The notes beneath the pieces are model-generated. The model was not told the origin of the DNA and made no database searches. It worked only from the letters and a program-made list of their open reading frames with translations. Made by a program: the position numbers and the translations under genes. A stretch of 64,000 bases of DNA from Orlajensenia stereocauli. Lineage in GTDB: Bacteria; Actinomycetota; Actinomycetes; Actinomycetales; Microbacteriaceae. Positions within the stretch are counted from its first letter, which is position 1; each line of letters starts with the position of its first letter. This document shows, piece after piece, positions 9,087 through 17,792 of this stretch. The DNA is taken from NCBI RefSeq assembly GCF_039548895.1, contig NZ_JBCLVG010000001.1. One strand, given 5' to 3'.

Positions 9087-10292
9087 TCACGCGCCGAGCA
9101 CCAGCGCCGTGAGCTGCGAGAGCGGCTCGGACAGGGCGTTCACCTGGTCGGAGAGCTCCTTGCGCTGCGCATCCGTCACCGTCGTGTAGTCGACGAAGCC
9201 GTCGTCGATGCTGCCGTACTGCGCGAGCAGCGCATCGAGGGCATCGAACTCGCTCTGGATGTCATCGACGAGCTTCTCGCCGTCGTCGCCCTTGCTGCGG
9301 GCGATGGCCTCGACGTTGCCGAAGGCCACCTCGGCGCCCTGCACGTTGGCCTGGAAGTCCGTCAGGTCGGTTCCCGACCACCAGTCCTCCTCGCCGCTGA
9401 TCTTGCCGCTGGCGACCTCGTCGAGCAGGCCGATCGAGCCGTTGCTGATGTCGGCGACACTCACCGTGAAGTCGTCGGCGTTCACGAGGTCGTGCAGCTC
9501 CTGCGTGTCGGCGATGAGCCCGGCCGCGAACGCTGTGCGCTCGGTAGTCGTCGATGGCGCCCAGTCGAGGAAGGCGCTGGTGCCGTCGGAGTTGAGGTCG
9601 CCCTGGGCCGGCGGCCAGAGGTCCTTCTCAATGCGGTGGAAGCCGGTCCAGTCGAGGCCCTCGGCCACGGCGTCGACCTCGCGGTAGTCGATCTTCGGGT
9701 CGAGATCGCCGAACGCCTCTGCCGTGGGCTCGATGCGCTCGTAGAAGGCGCGGGTCTGGGCGAACAGGCCACGTGCCGTCTCGTCGTCGCCCGAGGCGTA
9801 CGCCGCGGTGAAGGCGGAGACGGCGGGGATGAGCTCGCCGACCTGCGAGCGGATGTAGGCGATGTAGTTGGTCACGGCGGCATCGTTGAGCTCTGCGGCA
9901 TCCGCGTCGATGGCGGTGGCGTCACCGGTGACGGTGAATTCGGCCAAGCCGATGGGGGAACCGATGAGCTGGAACTTGCAGGCCGTGTAGTAGGTGCCTG
10001 GCTCGAGCTGGGCGACATAGGAGACCGTCTGGCCCGGCGTCACATTCTCCTTCTCGCCGACGATGCGCAGCTTGTCCTCTGCGAGGATCTCGAACTCGTT
10101 CACGTCGGTTCCGGAGTTGCTGAGCTCGAACGTGACGGCACCGGATGCCGTGGTGTCCGTCGCGACATCGCAGGCGTCGTCGGTGATGGCGACGGCGACG
10201 GCTGAGCCCCCGGCGTTGTTGGGCACGCAGCCCGTGAGGGTGAGGGCGATCAGCCCAACGCCGGCCAGGCCGACGGACAGAGTTCTCTTCAT
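9087..10292 (-). CDS. efeO: Iron-uptake lipoprotein EfeO (cupredoxin plus M75 imelysin domain)
   Basis: 401 residues from the ATG at 10292. An upstream in-frame codon would add 25 residues that overlap efeU and precede the signal peptide. Residues 1-22 are a lipoprotein signal with lipobox LTGC (Cys22). A cupredoxin-like domain follows (CDVATDTTASGAVTFELSNSG region), then a helical M75 domain with the HxxE motif HRIEKDLW. EfeO binds iron at the cell surface and feeds the EfeU permease. It lies 40 bp after efeU and before efeB. Confidence 0.92.
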   Translation of the reverse strand: MKRTLSVGLAGVGLIALTLTGCVPNNAGGSAVAVAITDDACDVATDTTASGAVTFELSNSGTDVNEFEILAEDKLRIVGEKENVTPGQTVSYVAQLEPGTYYTACKFQLIGSPIGLAEFTVTGDATAIDADAAELNDAAVTNYIAYIRSQVGELIPAVSAFTAAYASGDDETARGLFAQTRAFYERIEPTAEAFGDLDPKIDYREVDAVAEGLDWTGFHRIEKDLWPPAQGDLNSDGTSAFLDWAPSTTTERTAFAAGLIADTQELHDLVNADDFTVSVADISNGSIGLLDEVASGKISGEEDWWSGTDLTDFQANVQGAEVAFGNVEAIARSKGDDGEKLVDDIQSEFDALDALLAQYGSIDDGFVDYTTVTDAQRKELSDQVNALSEPLSQLTALVLGA

Positions 10293-10332
10293 GGATGGTC
10301 TCCTGTGGTGGACGTGCTGCTGGGAAAGGGGA

Positions 10333-11220
10333 TCAGGCCGAGCGAGGTGCGGCGCCGCTGTCGGCAAGGGCGGCCTCCGGAGCGCGGAGGGCCACCGGCG
10401 CCTGAGCTGCCGGTGCCGAGCGGGTGAAGACCTGGCGCAGGAAGAGGGCTGTGACGATCGAGGCGTAGCCGACCCACCCGATCACCTGGGCCCAGGTGGG
10501 CTCCGGCGTGAAGTTGAACACGCCGCCGAGAAGGGTGCCGTACCAGCTCGACGGCGGGATGGCGCCGGCCAGGCTGTATGCGGGCTGGCCCCAGCCGGGG
10601 ATGACACCGGCCTCCTGCAGATCCCCGATGCCGTAGGCGAAGACGCCGGCGGCGACGAGGATGAGGAACAGGCCCGTCCAGGTGAAGAAGCGCGAGAGGT
10701 TGATGCGGATGAGTCCGCGGTAGATCAGGTACGAGATCGCCACGGCGGTGATGATGCCGAGCACGGCGCCGATGGTGGCGATTCCGGCGTCGCCGCTGGA
10801 GTTCACCGTCGCCCACACGAACAGGGCGGTCTCGATGCCCTCGCGGCCCACGCTGAGGAAGCCGAGGACGACGATTCCGGATGCGGCGCCGGTGAGGGCG
10901 ACGTCGAGCTTGGACTGCAGGTCGTGCTTCAGGCCGCGGGCGTGATTGCCCATCCAGAAGATCATCCAGGTGACGAGGGCGACCGCGAGGATCGACAGCG
11001 TGCCGCCGAGGATCTCCTGGGCCTGGAAGCTCAGGCCGTACGGGCCCCACGTGAGGATCGCACCGACGCCGAGCGACAGCACGACGGCGAAGCCGATCCC
11101 GAACCAGAGCCGTGGGAGCACATCACGTCGGCCGAGCTTCGAGAGGTACGCCACGAGGATGCCGACGATGAGGCCGGCTTCGAGGCCTTCACGCAGGCCG
11201 ATGAGAAAGTTTGCGAGCAC
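10333..11220 (-). CDS. efeU: High-affinity iron permease EfeU (FTR1 family)
   Basis: 295 residues with about seven membrane helices. The two family-defining REGLE motifs are present as REGLE at residues 10-14 and REGIE at 126-130; their Glu side chains carry iron across the membrane. Start is GTG at 11220, with the first REGLE in the first helix as expected. It is the first gene of the efeUOB operon, with a DtxR/IdeR-like box about 36-54 bases upstream, so expression should rise in iron starvation. Confidence 0.93.
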   Translation of the reverse strand: MLANFLIGLREGLEAGLIVGILVAYLSKLGRRDVLPRLWFGIGFAVVLSLGVGAILTWGPYGLSFQAQEILGGTLSILAVALVTWMIFWMGNHARGLKHDLQSKLDVALTGAASGIVVLGFLSVGREGIETALFVWATVNSSGDAGIATIGAVLGIITAVAISYLIYRGLIRINLSRFFTWTGLFLILVAAGVFAYGIGDLQEAGVIPGWGQPAYSLAGAIPPSSWYGTLLGGVFNFTPEPTWAQVIGWVGYASIVTALFLRQVFTRSAPAAQAPVALRAPEAALADSGAAPRSA

Positions 11221-11255
11221 GCTGATTCCGAGGGGAGCAGAGGAGGGAGGGGAGT

Positions 11256-11274
11256 AATGGTAAGGCTAACCTAA
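11256..11274 (-). promoter_or_regulatory. DtxR/IdeR iron-box operator upstream of efeUOB
   Basis: On the minus strand this reads TTAGGTTAGCCTTACCATT and matches 15 of 19 positions of the DtxR consensus palindrome TTAGGTTAGSCTAACCTAA. It sits 36 bp upstream of the efeU GTG. Iron-loaded repressor binding here would shut off the operon. Confidence 0.8.
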
Positions 11275-11390
11275 CCGGCTTCGACTCTAACCCGCGACCC
11301 CGGTGGTGTCCAGCCCGGGCGCGGTCGACGCAGCCTAGAATCCTTCCTGGGCGTCCGCCCACGATCAACTCACGGGGGAACGGGGCAGCC

Positions 11391-12350
11391 ATGGCGAATC
11401 GAGCGGATCGAGCCGTCTTCGTCTTCCCCGACGCCCGCTCCGCCGTCGCCGTCGCGGGCGGAACCATGGCCCGAGTGGTCGAGGAGGGCGGCACGTCCAC
11501 TCTCATCACGGCCCTGCCGCTCTCGGCAGGGGAACTCGACGCACTCGCCCGTCTCACCGGCGGCGACCACGTCGTCGCGGCCGGTCCGAGCGACGTCGTC
11601 GACGTGGCGGAGAGCCGGGCCGCCACTGTCCTGATCGCGCCAGGGATCGCGACGCCGGCTGCCTCAGCCGTGGCGCGCGCCGCCGGAGACGCCGCGCTGC
11701 TCCTCGGGGTTCCGCTCTACCGGGTGACGGATGCCGCCGACCCCGACGGCTCGGACCCTGATGCCGGCCCGCCCGCCCGCCGCATCGACATCGGACTGCA
11801 ACGCGACGCCAAGCTCGATGCCCTGGCCGTGCTGGGTGGCGCGACGGCAGCCACCACCGCGGCCGCCGGCGCCACGACCGAGAGCTTCGACAGGGTCGAG
11901 GAGCGCACGTCGGGGCCGAGCGCTGCGACCAGGCGAGCGGCATCCGTCACCGAGACCGGCACGCTCGGCAACCGTCTCGGCACGGCCGCGCTCGCCTTCG
12001 TCATCGGCGCCGTGTACGGGGCCATCGGAACCGTCGCCCACACGATCTCGGTCTCCATCGCCGGCATCGACATTCCCATCGGGTTGATACTCTCCGTCAT
12101 CGCGGTGGTCTCGCTGCTCGTTGGCCTGCGGCTCGTCATCCACGACAAGCTCGTGGTCGGTGCCTGCGCCGTCGGGGTCATCGGCATCGTGGCCCTGTTC
12201 ACCCTTCCGAGCGCCGGCGGTTCCGTCCTCATCCCGCAGGGGATCGCGAGTGTCATCTGGACCGTGACGCCGGCGTTCACCGCGGCGCTGGTGCTGGCCT
12301 GGCCGTCGCTGCCACCGCGCGCCGAGCGCCAGCATCGCGCGACGGCGTGA
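11391..12350 (+). CDS. Decayed MshB/PIG-L-like domain fused to a DUF6113-like membrane domain
   Basis: 319 residues. The C-terminal part (about 185-310) has four hydrophobic helices like the DUF6113 membrane proteins that follow mshB in many actinobacteria. The N-terminal part begins with an AVFVFPDAR strand-loop and then AGGTMARVVEEGG, which resembles the start of LmbE/PIG-L deacetylases. The zinc-binding HPDDE motif is reduced to FPDAR, so deacetylase activity is not expected. fdxA and dapC follow, as they do after mshB-DUF6113 in relatives. The ATG at 11391 follows a GGGGAACGGGG stretch. The domain assignments are by eye. Confidence 0.6.
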   Translation: MANRADRAVFVFPDARSAVAVAGGTMARVVEEGGTSTLITALPLSAGELDALARLTGGDHVVAAGPSDVVDVAESRAATVLIAPGIATPAASAVARAAGDAALLLGVPLYRVTDAADPDGSDPDAGPPARRIDIGLQRDAKLDALAVLGGATAATTAAAGATTESFDRVEERTSGPSAATRRAASVTETGTLGNRLGTAALAFVIGAVYGAIGTVAHTISVSIAGIDIPIGLILSVIAVVSLLVGLRLVIHDKLVVGACAVGVIGIVALFTLPSAGGSVLIPQGIASVIWTVTPAFTAALVLAWPSLPPRAERQHRATA

Positions 12351-12403
12351 GGGGCCGCCTCGCGCGGGACGGCGGCCCTGCCGCGACTCCCGTTCGGGTT
12401 GCG

Positions 12404-12409
12404 TAGACT
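12404..12409 (+). promoter_or_regulatory. Possible -10 box (TAGACT) for fdxA-dapC
   Basis: TAGACT fits TANNNT and lies 32 bases before the fdxA GTG, giving a short leader that includes the ribosome site AAGGGAC. No clear -35 element. Confidence 0.4.
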
Positions 12410-12441
12410 TGCGGGTACGCCGTTGAAGGGACTCCTGCACT

Positions 12442-12762
12442 GTGACCTATGTGATCGCTCTTCCCTGCGTGGACGTCAAGGACCGCGCCTGCATCGACGA
12501 ATGCCCCGTCGACTGCATCTACGAGGGCGAACGCTCGCTGTACATCCACCCCGATGAGTGCGTGGACTGCGGAGCCTGCGAGCCGGTCTGCCCCGTCGAG
12601 GCGATCTACTACGAGGACGACCTGCCCGAGCAGTGGGCCGACTACTACAAGGCCAACGTCGAGTTCTTCGACGACATCGGATCCCCCGGTGGAGCGGCCA
12701 AGATCGGCGTGATCCCGAAGGATCACCCCGTCATCCTGGCGCTGCCGCCCCAGGCCCACTAG
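12442..12762 (+). CDS. fdxA: Seven-iron ferredoxin FdxA
   Basis: 106 residues with cysteines at 9, 17, 21, 25, 40, 43, 46 and 50. By analogy to the Azotobacter-type 7Fe ferredoxin, Cys9/17/50 hold a [3Fe-4S] cluster, Cys21/40/43/46 a [4Fe-4S] cluster, and Cys25 is free. It is a low-potential electron carrier in the cytosol. The GTG start has AAGGGAC about nine bases upstream. dapC starts 13 bp downstream, the conserved actinobacterial fdxA-dapC pair. Confidence 0.95.
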   Translation: MTYVIALPCVDVKDRACIDECPVDCIYEGERSLYIHPDECVDCGACEPVCPVEAIYYEDDLPEQWADYYKANVEFFDDIGSPGGAAKIGVIPKDHPVILALPPQAH

Positions 12763-12775
12763 AGCCGGCGCGCGT

Positions 12776-13879
12776 GTGCTGAAGCCGCTGCCCGACTACC
12801 CCTGGGAGTCCATGGCGCCGTTCGCCGAGCTCGCTCGTCGTCATGCCGACGGGATCGTCGACCTGTCGATCGGGTCACCGGTCGATCCGACTCCCGCTGT
12901 CATCCGCGATGCCCTCGCCGCGGCGACGGATGCCCACGCCTACCCGCTCACGGTAGGCACGCCGGCGCTGCGTCAGGCCATCGTGGACTGGTTCGAACGT
13001 CGCCGCGGAGTCACCGGACTGACTGAGCGCAACGTGCTGCCGACCATCGGCTCCAAAGAGCTCGTCGCCCTGCTGCCGTTCATGCTCGGCGTCTCCGAGG
13101 GCGATGTGGTGGTGCACCCACGGGCCGCGTACCCGACGTACGCCATCGGCGCAGCGCTGGCGGGGGCCGAGGCTCTCGCCTCCGACGACCCGGCCGAGTG
13201 GCCGGAGGGCACGAAGCTCGTCTGGCTCAACTCCCCGGGCAACCCCGACGGTCGTGTTCTCACCGTCGAAGCCCTGCAGGCAGCCGTCGCCCGGGCTCGC
13301 GAGCTCGGCGCCGTCATCGTGAGCGACGAGTGCTACGCCGAGCTCGGCTGGGACGCCCCGTGGAGCGACGAGCGCATCCCGAGCATCCTCGACCCGCGGG
13401 TGATCGGCCAGAACCGGCGCGGAACCCTCGCCATCTACTCGCTCAGCAAGCAGTCCAACATGGCCGGATACCGAGCCGCCTTCGTGGCAGGATGCGGCGA
13501 CATCGTCGCCCAGCTCACCACCGTGCGCAAGCATGCGGGTCTCATGGTGCCGGCGCCCCTTCAGGAGGCGATGGTGGCGGCCCTCGCAGACGACGACCAC
13601 GTGGACCACCAGCGCGAGCTCTATCGGGCCCGTCGGGCCGTGCTGCTGCCGGCAGTGCGGGCCGCGGGCTTCCGCGTCGATGCCAGCGAGGCCGGCCTCT
13701 ACCTGTGGGCGACCGAGGGCCGCGACGCCTGGGAGAGCATCGATAGGCTCGCACGCCTCGGCATCCTGGCCGGCCCCGGCCACTTCTACGGCGACATCTA
13801 TCCCGAGCATGTGCGCTTCTCGCTCACGGCGACGGATGAGCGAATCGCGGCTGCTGCCGAGCGCCTCTCCGTTCACTGA
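12776..13879 (+). CDS. dapC: Succinyldiaminopimelate transaminase DapC
   Basis: 367 residues, fold-type I aminotransferase. The Schiff-base lysine is Lys225 in YSLSKQSNMAGYR, and substrate/PLP contacts include SPGNPDG and the SDECYAELGW strand. It transfers an amino group from glutamate to N-succinyl-2-amino-6-ketopimelate in the lysine/diaminopimelate pathway. dapD and dapE of the same branch lie at 20510-22626, so this window holds three successive steps. The start is GTG 12776. The position directly behind fdxA supports DapC over a generic aminotransferase. Confidence 0.88.
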   Translation: MLKPLPDYPWESMAPFAELARRHADGIVDLSIGSPVDPTPAVIRDALAAATDAHAYPLTVGTPALRQAIVDWFERRRGVTGLTERNVLPTIGSKELVALLPFMLGVSEGDVVVHPRAAYPTYAIGAALAGAEALASDDPAEWPEGTKLVWLNSPGNPDGRVLTVEALQAAVARARELGAVIVSDECYAELGWDAPWSDERIPSILDPRVIGQNRRGTLAIYSLSKQSNMAGYRAAFVAGCGDIVAQLTTVRKHAGLMVPAPLQEAMVAALADDDHVDHQRELYRARRAVLLPAVRAAGFRVDASEAGLYLWATEGRDAWESIDRLARLGILAGPGHFYGDIYPEHVRFSLTATDERIAAAAERLSVH

Positions 13880-13888
13880 GGGACCAAT

Positions 13889-13936
13889 CTGTCGCATCCG
13901 TCAACGGATGCCGCCCCCCTTTGGCCGATGCGACAG
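13889..13936 (+). terminator. Nested, mutually exclusive hairpins after dapC
   Basis: An inner 7-bp hairpin (GCATCCG-TCAA-CGGATGC, 13894-13911) is followed by a C-rich stretch and TTT. An outer 9-bp pairing joins CTGTCGCAT (13889-13897) to ATGCGACAG (13928-13936). The two share the bases GCAT, so only one can form. Likely a terminator for fdxA-dapC; a switching role is only a possibility. Confidence 0.5.
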
Positions 13937-13953
13937 TATGCCGCCGTGCCGAT

Positions 13954-13959
13954 TAGGCT
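13954..13959 (+). promoter_or_regulatory. Possible -10 box (TAGGCT) for gltA
   Basis: TAGGCT matches TANNNT and would give a 5' leader of about 70 bases before the GTG at 14038. No strong -35 is visible. Confidence 0.4.
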
Positions 13960-14037
13960 GTATGCGGGGTTCTCACGGGTGCTTCACAGAGCACTGTCGT
14001 GTTCCCCGCCATGATCTTCAAGCGCTCAGGAGGCGAT

Positions 14038-15339
14038 GTGGGCACCGAGGCACAGGACGGCCAGTCACAGAAGGCTGTACTCAGCTACCCGGGCGGTCAG
14101 GCCGAATTCCCGATCCTGCCGAGCGCAGACGGGGCATCGAGCATCGACTTCTCGACGCTGACGAAGCAGACCGGCCTGACGAGCCTCGACTACGGGTTCG
14201 TGAACACGGCGGCCACGAAGTCGGCGATCACGTACATCGACGGTGACGCCGGCATCCTCCGCTACCGCGGTTACCCGATCGAGCAGGTCGCGAAGAACGC
14301 CACGTTCCTCGAGACGGCTTGGCTTCTCATCTACGGCGAGCTGCCGACGGCGAGCGAGCTGAGCGACTTCGACAACCGCATCCGTCGCCACACGCTCCTC
14401 CACGAGGACCTCAAGAAGTTCTTCGGCGCGCTCCCGCACGACGCTCACCCGATGTCGGTGCTGTCGAGCGGCGTCTCTGCGCTGTCGACCTACTACCAGG
14501 ACTCGCTGAACCCGAAGAACCCGGAGCACGTCGAGCTCGCCACAGTGCGCCTGCTCGCGAAGCTCCCGGTGATGGCGGCGTACGCCCACAAGAAGTCGAT
14601 CGGCCAGGCCTTCCTGTACCCGGACAACTCGCTGAGCTTCGTCGACAACTTCCTCAAGCTCAACTTCGGCAACCTCGCCGAGATCTACGAGGTGAACCCC
14701 GTGGTCTCGCAGGCCCTCGAGCGGCTGCTCATCCTGCACGAGGACCACGAGCAGAACGCCTCGACCTCGACGGTGCGCCTGGTCGGCTCGACCGAGGCCA
14801 ACCTGTTCGCCTCGGTGTCCGCAGGCATCAACGCCCTCTTCGGCCCCCTGCACGGCGGTGCCAACGAGGCCGTCCTCACGATGCTCGCCGAGATCCGCGA
14901 CTCCGGCGAGGGCGTCGCGCGCTACGTGGAGCGGGTGAAGAACAAGGAGGCCGGAGTGCGCCTCATGGGCTTCGGTCACCGCGTCTACAAGAACTACGAC
15001 CCGCGCGCCAAGCTCGTCAAGGAGAGCGCGGATGCCGTGCTCGAGGCTCTCGGAGTGCAGGACCCGCTGCTCGACATCGCCAAGGAGCTCGAGCAGATAG
15101 CGCTCGAGGACGATTACTTCAAGGAGCGAAGGCTCTACCCGAACGTCGACTTCTACACCGGTGTCATCTACAAGGCGATGGGCTTCCCGACGCGGATGTT
15201 CACAGTGCTGTTCGCCATCGGTCGCCTTCCGGGCTGGATCGGCCACTGGCGCGAGATGAACGAGGATCCGCAGACCAAGATCGGCCGCCCGCAGCAGCTC
15301 TACACGGGTTCGGTCGAGCGCGACTGGCCGATCCGCTGA
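14038..15339 (+). CDS. gltA: Citrate synthase GltA
   Basis: 433 residues from GTG 14038, which has a perfect AGGAGG four bases upstream. An in-frame GTG at 13999 would add 13 residues and lacks such a site. Type II citrate synthase motifs are present: NASTSTVRLVGST, PLHGGANEAV (catalytic His region) and MGFGHRVYKNYDPR, with the C-terminal EWNPxxx-like arm replaced by the usual actinobacterial RPQQLYTG. It condenses acetyl-CoA with oxaloacetate at the entry to the TCA cycle. A TPR-like gene follows after 31 bp and is probably co-transcribed. Confidence 0.95.
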   Translation: MGTEAQDGQSQKAVLSYPGGQAEFPILPSADGASSIDFSTLTKQTGLTSLDYGFVNTAATKSAITYIDGDAGILRYRGYPIEQVAKNATFLETAWLLIYGELPTASELSDFDNRIRRHTLLHEDLKKFFGALPHDAHPMSVLSSGVSALSTYYQDSLNPKNPEHVELATVRLLAKLPVMAAYAHKKSIGQAFLYPDNSLSFVDNFLKLNFGNLAEIYEVNPVVSQALERLLILHEDHEQNASTSTVRLVGSTEANLFASVSAGINALFGPLHGGANEAVLTMLAEIRDSGEGVARYVERVKNKEAGVRLMGFGHRVYKNYDPRAKLVKESADAVLEALGVQDPLLDIAKELEQIALEDDYFKERRLYPNVDFYTGVIYKAMGFPTRMFTVLFAIGRLPGWIGHWREMNEDPQTKIGRPQQLYTGSVERDWPIR

Positions 15340-15370
15340 TCCACTCGCAAGGCCAGGAGACGAGAACACC

Positions 15371-15997
15371 ATGCCCCAGCTGATCACCGAGGACGACCTC
15401 CAGAAGCTCGACGAGAGCTACGAGGAGATCGTGGACCTTCCCGATGACCTCGCCGAGGCCGGCGACGAGATCCCGCTCTCTCCCGATGAGCACCGCGAGA
15501 TGGCCGACGTCATCGAGGCGTGGGCCACCGACACTGCCGCCTACACCCTCGGCGGCGAGCTCACGGCTCCGCTGCTGCTGCTCATCGCGGCCGAGCACAG
15601 GCACGCCGCCGGCGACACCGAGCACGCGCACAGGCTGGCCGGCCAGGCACGCGATCACGCCGATGCCGAGCCGTTCGAGGCCCACCCGACCTTCATCGAG
15701 TTCGCCCTCGTCGCCGGAGACGGCGAGACGGCTGCCGCCCTCGCGGCCGAGGTGCTCGATGCCCGTCCTGTCGATCTGGCCTTCTACACGATGATCGGCG
15801 AGTCCTACGAGGACAACGGCGACGAGGCCACCGCCGAGCGCTGGTACACCCTCGGTCTCGAGATGATGGCGAGCACCGAGAACACCGACGACCCCGAGTA
15901 CCTCGGGCTGCTCATCAGCCGCTCCATGCTGCGTCGCGATCTCGGCCTGCCCCTCGACGACTTCGATCAGCAGCTCGAGCGGTTCACCGAGGACTGA
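15371..15997 (+). CDS. TPR-like hypothetical protein
   Basis: 208 residues, strongly acidic (pI well below 5 by inspection) and almost wholly helical. Repeated AEHRHAAGDTEHAHRLA and GESYEDNGDEATAERWY segments look like tetratricopeptide-type helix pairs. No signal peptide or membrane helix, so cytosolic. The ATG has AGGAGA about 12 bases upstream and lies 31 bp after gltA with no terminator between, suggesting an operon. Function unknown; a scaffold or co-factor for another protein is the usual role of such repeats. Confidence 0.8.
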   Translation: MPQLITEDDLQKLDESYEEIVDLPDDLAEAGDEIPLSPDEHREMADVIEAWATDTAAYTLGGELTAPLLLLIAAEHRHAAGDTEHAHRLAGQARDHADAEPFEAHPTFIEFALVAGDGETAAALAAEVLDARPVDLAFYTMIGESYEDNGDEATAERWYTLGLEMMASTENTDDPEYLGLLISRSMLRRDLGLPLDDFDQQLERFTED

Positions 15998-16001
15998 GCT
16001 C

Positions 16002-16019
16002 CCGCGCTGCGCAGCGCGG
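16002..16019. terminator. GC-rich perfect palindrome between convergent genes
   Basis: CCGCGCTGCGCAGCGCGG is an 18-base perfect palindrome just after the TPR-like gene stop. The following 60 bases contain several direct and inverted copies of CGGTTC/GACCGG. Probably a bidirectional transcription stop for the convergent exporter gene too. Confidence 0.45.
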
Positions 16020-16075
16020 TTCGCTGACGGTTCAACCGGCGAGGCGGTTCGATCGGTTCGACCGGCTAGACCGGT

Positions 16076-17689
16076 TCAGCCTGCGCGCGCTGCCTTCGGC
16101 GTGCGCTCCGGCACCGTCGACGGGATTCCACGCGAGAACAGCAGCGACAGGAACGCGATGACGATGAGACCGAAGAAGGCGACGCGGAGCGACGACACCT
16201 GGGCCCCGCTGTAGATCGTCGTGAGGCTCGCGGCATCCGTCGTCGACAGTCCCGCCTCCTGGGCCACGGTGTCGACAGTGGAGGCCGGGATGATCTGCAC
16301 GCCGCTCTCCGTTCGCTCGGAGATGGTGCTCTTCACGTCGGGTGGCAGTTCACTGCCGGCCACACCCGCCGCGAACGACGTCGACAGTGCGCCGATGAGC
16401 ACCGAGCCGATGAGCGCTGTTCCGAGCGACGAGCCGAGGTTCTGGAACACGCCCTGCAGTCCGCCCACCTCGCTGGTCTGCTCGGCCGGAACGCTCGACA
16501 TGTTGACGTTTCCGAGCTGCGACGCGAGCAGGCCGAGAGCCGAGCCCGCCGTGAACATCCCGATGCCGAAGATGACGCTGCGCAGGTCGTCGGAGACCGA
16601 GGCGAGCAGGATGACGGCGCTGAAGACGAGGATCACCTGGCCAGTACGCACGATGCGCCGTGGTGACCAGCGCTTCGAGAGCACGGTTCCGACGAACGAG
16701 AAGAGGATGAGGGAGACCGACAGCGGGAAGATCTTGATCCCCGTCTCGAGGGCGTCGAGGCCGAGCGTCATCTGCAGGTAGACCGGCACCATGAAGAACA
16801 GGCCGGCCGTGATGGCGTACTGGGCGCCGAGCACCGACAGGCCGCTCCGCAGCTGGGTGATCGAGAACATCGAGACCTGCAGCAGCGGCGGTCGGCCGGC
16901 GTCGACGAGCCGCCGCTGGCGGACGAAGAACGCCCAGAGCAGGAGGGCGCCGATGAGGATCAGCCAGGCGGAGGGAGAGATGCCGAAAGGCGCGATCGGG
17001 ACGCCGTTGATCTCCGGGGGAGCGAGCGGGATGATCCAGCCCCACACCTTGCTCTGGAGCATGCCGAAGACGAGCAGCACGAGGCCGGCGGCAGAGAGCA
17101 GCACGCTCGGGACGTCGATGCGCACGGCCCGCGGCGGGGTGGCATCCGTGATCAATCGGGAGAAGAGCACCACGACGGCCATGATGACGACCTCGGCCAC
17201 GAAGACGTAGCGCCAGTTGAGGTAGGTCGTGACGAAGCCGCCGATGAGCGGGCCGGCCGCGACTGCGGCACCGGAGACGGCACCGATGATGGCGTAGGCG
17301 GTCGCGCGTGCAGCGCCGGTGTAGTTGTCGGCGATGAGCGCGGCGATGGCGGGAATGACGAGCACGGCGCCGAGGCCCTCGATCACCGACCATCCGAGGA
17401 ACAGGAAGCCGATGTTCGGCGCGAGCGCAGTGATGAGGGAGCCGATGGCGTAGACGATCGAGCCCACCACGAAGGCCCGTCGTCGACCCCAGACGTCTCC
17501 GAGCTTGGCACCCAGCAGCATGACCGATGCCATGGTGAGCGTGTAGAACGTGATGGCGGCCTGCATGGCCGAGACTGTGGTGTCGAGGTCTTCCACGACA
17601 GTGGAGATCGATACGTTCATGACGGTGCCGTCGAGCACCATGACGAACTGCGCAGCACCGAGGATGATCACGACGGACCACTTCTTCAC
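16076..17689 (-). CDS. MFS drug exporter, DHA2 (14-helix) family
   Basis: About 537 residues. The first helix region VVIILGAAQFVMVLDGTVMNVSI carries the DHA2 motif LDGTVMNV, and motif A appears as GAKLGDVWGRRRAF. Two extra helices and a final cytoplasmic tail give the 14-helix drug:proton antiporter layout (EmrB/QacA type). The start is uncertain. GTG 17689 gives the short KKW lead that is typical of the family, while GTG 17746 would add 19 residues. Substrate unknown; likely exports toxic hydrophobic compounds. It converges with the TPR-like gene. Confidence 0.88.
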   Translation of the reverse strand: MKKWSVVIILGAAQFVMVLDGTVMNVSISTVVEDLDTTVSAMQAAITFYTLTMASVMLLGAKLGDVWGRRRAFVVGSIVYAIGSLITALAPNIGFLFLGWSVIEGLGAVLVIPAIAALIADNYTGAARATAYAIIGAVSGAAVAAGPLIGGFVTTYLNWRYVFVAEVVIMAVVVLFSRLITDATPPRAVRIDVPSVLLSAAGLVLLVFGMLQSKVWGWIIPLAPPEINGVPIAPFGISPSAWLILIGALLLWAFFVRQRRLVDAGRPPLLQVSMFSITQLRSGLSVLGAQYAITAGLFFMVPVYLQMTLGLDALETGIKIFPLSVSLILFSFVGTVLSKRWSPRRIVRTGQVILVFSAVILLASVSDDLRSVIFGIGMFTAGSALGLLASQLGNVNMSSVPAEQTSEVGGLQGVFQNLGSSLGTALIGSVLIGALSTSFAAGVAGSELPPDVKSTISERTESGVQIIPASTVDTVAQEAGLSTTDAASLTTIYSGAQVSSLRVAFFGLIVIAFLSLLFSRGIPSTVPERTPKAARAG

Positions 17690-17792
17690 GAACCGTACCT
17701 GGCTTCCCGAGCTGGTGCTCCCGGTCAGTATGGCAGCGCAGGGCACCGGGCGGCGAGAGCCGGGATTCCGCGCGTCGCGACGACCGGGGAGC

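Noticed and set aside
14065..15387. A 440-codon minus-strand open frame opposite gltA
   Set aside because: Complement of citrate synthase codons; composition is Val/Leu/Arg/Glu-rich as expected from antisense, with no domain.
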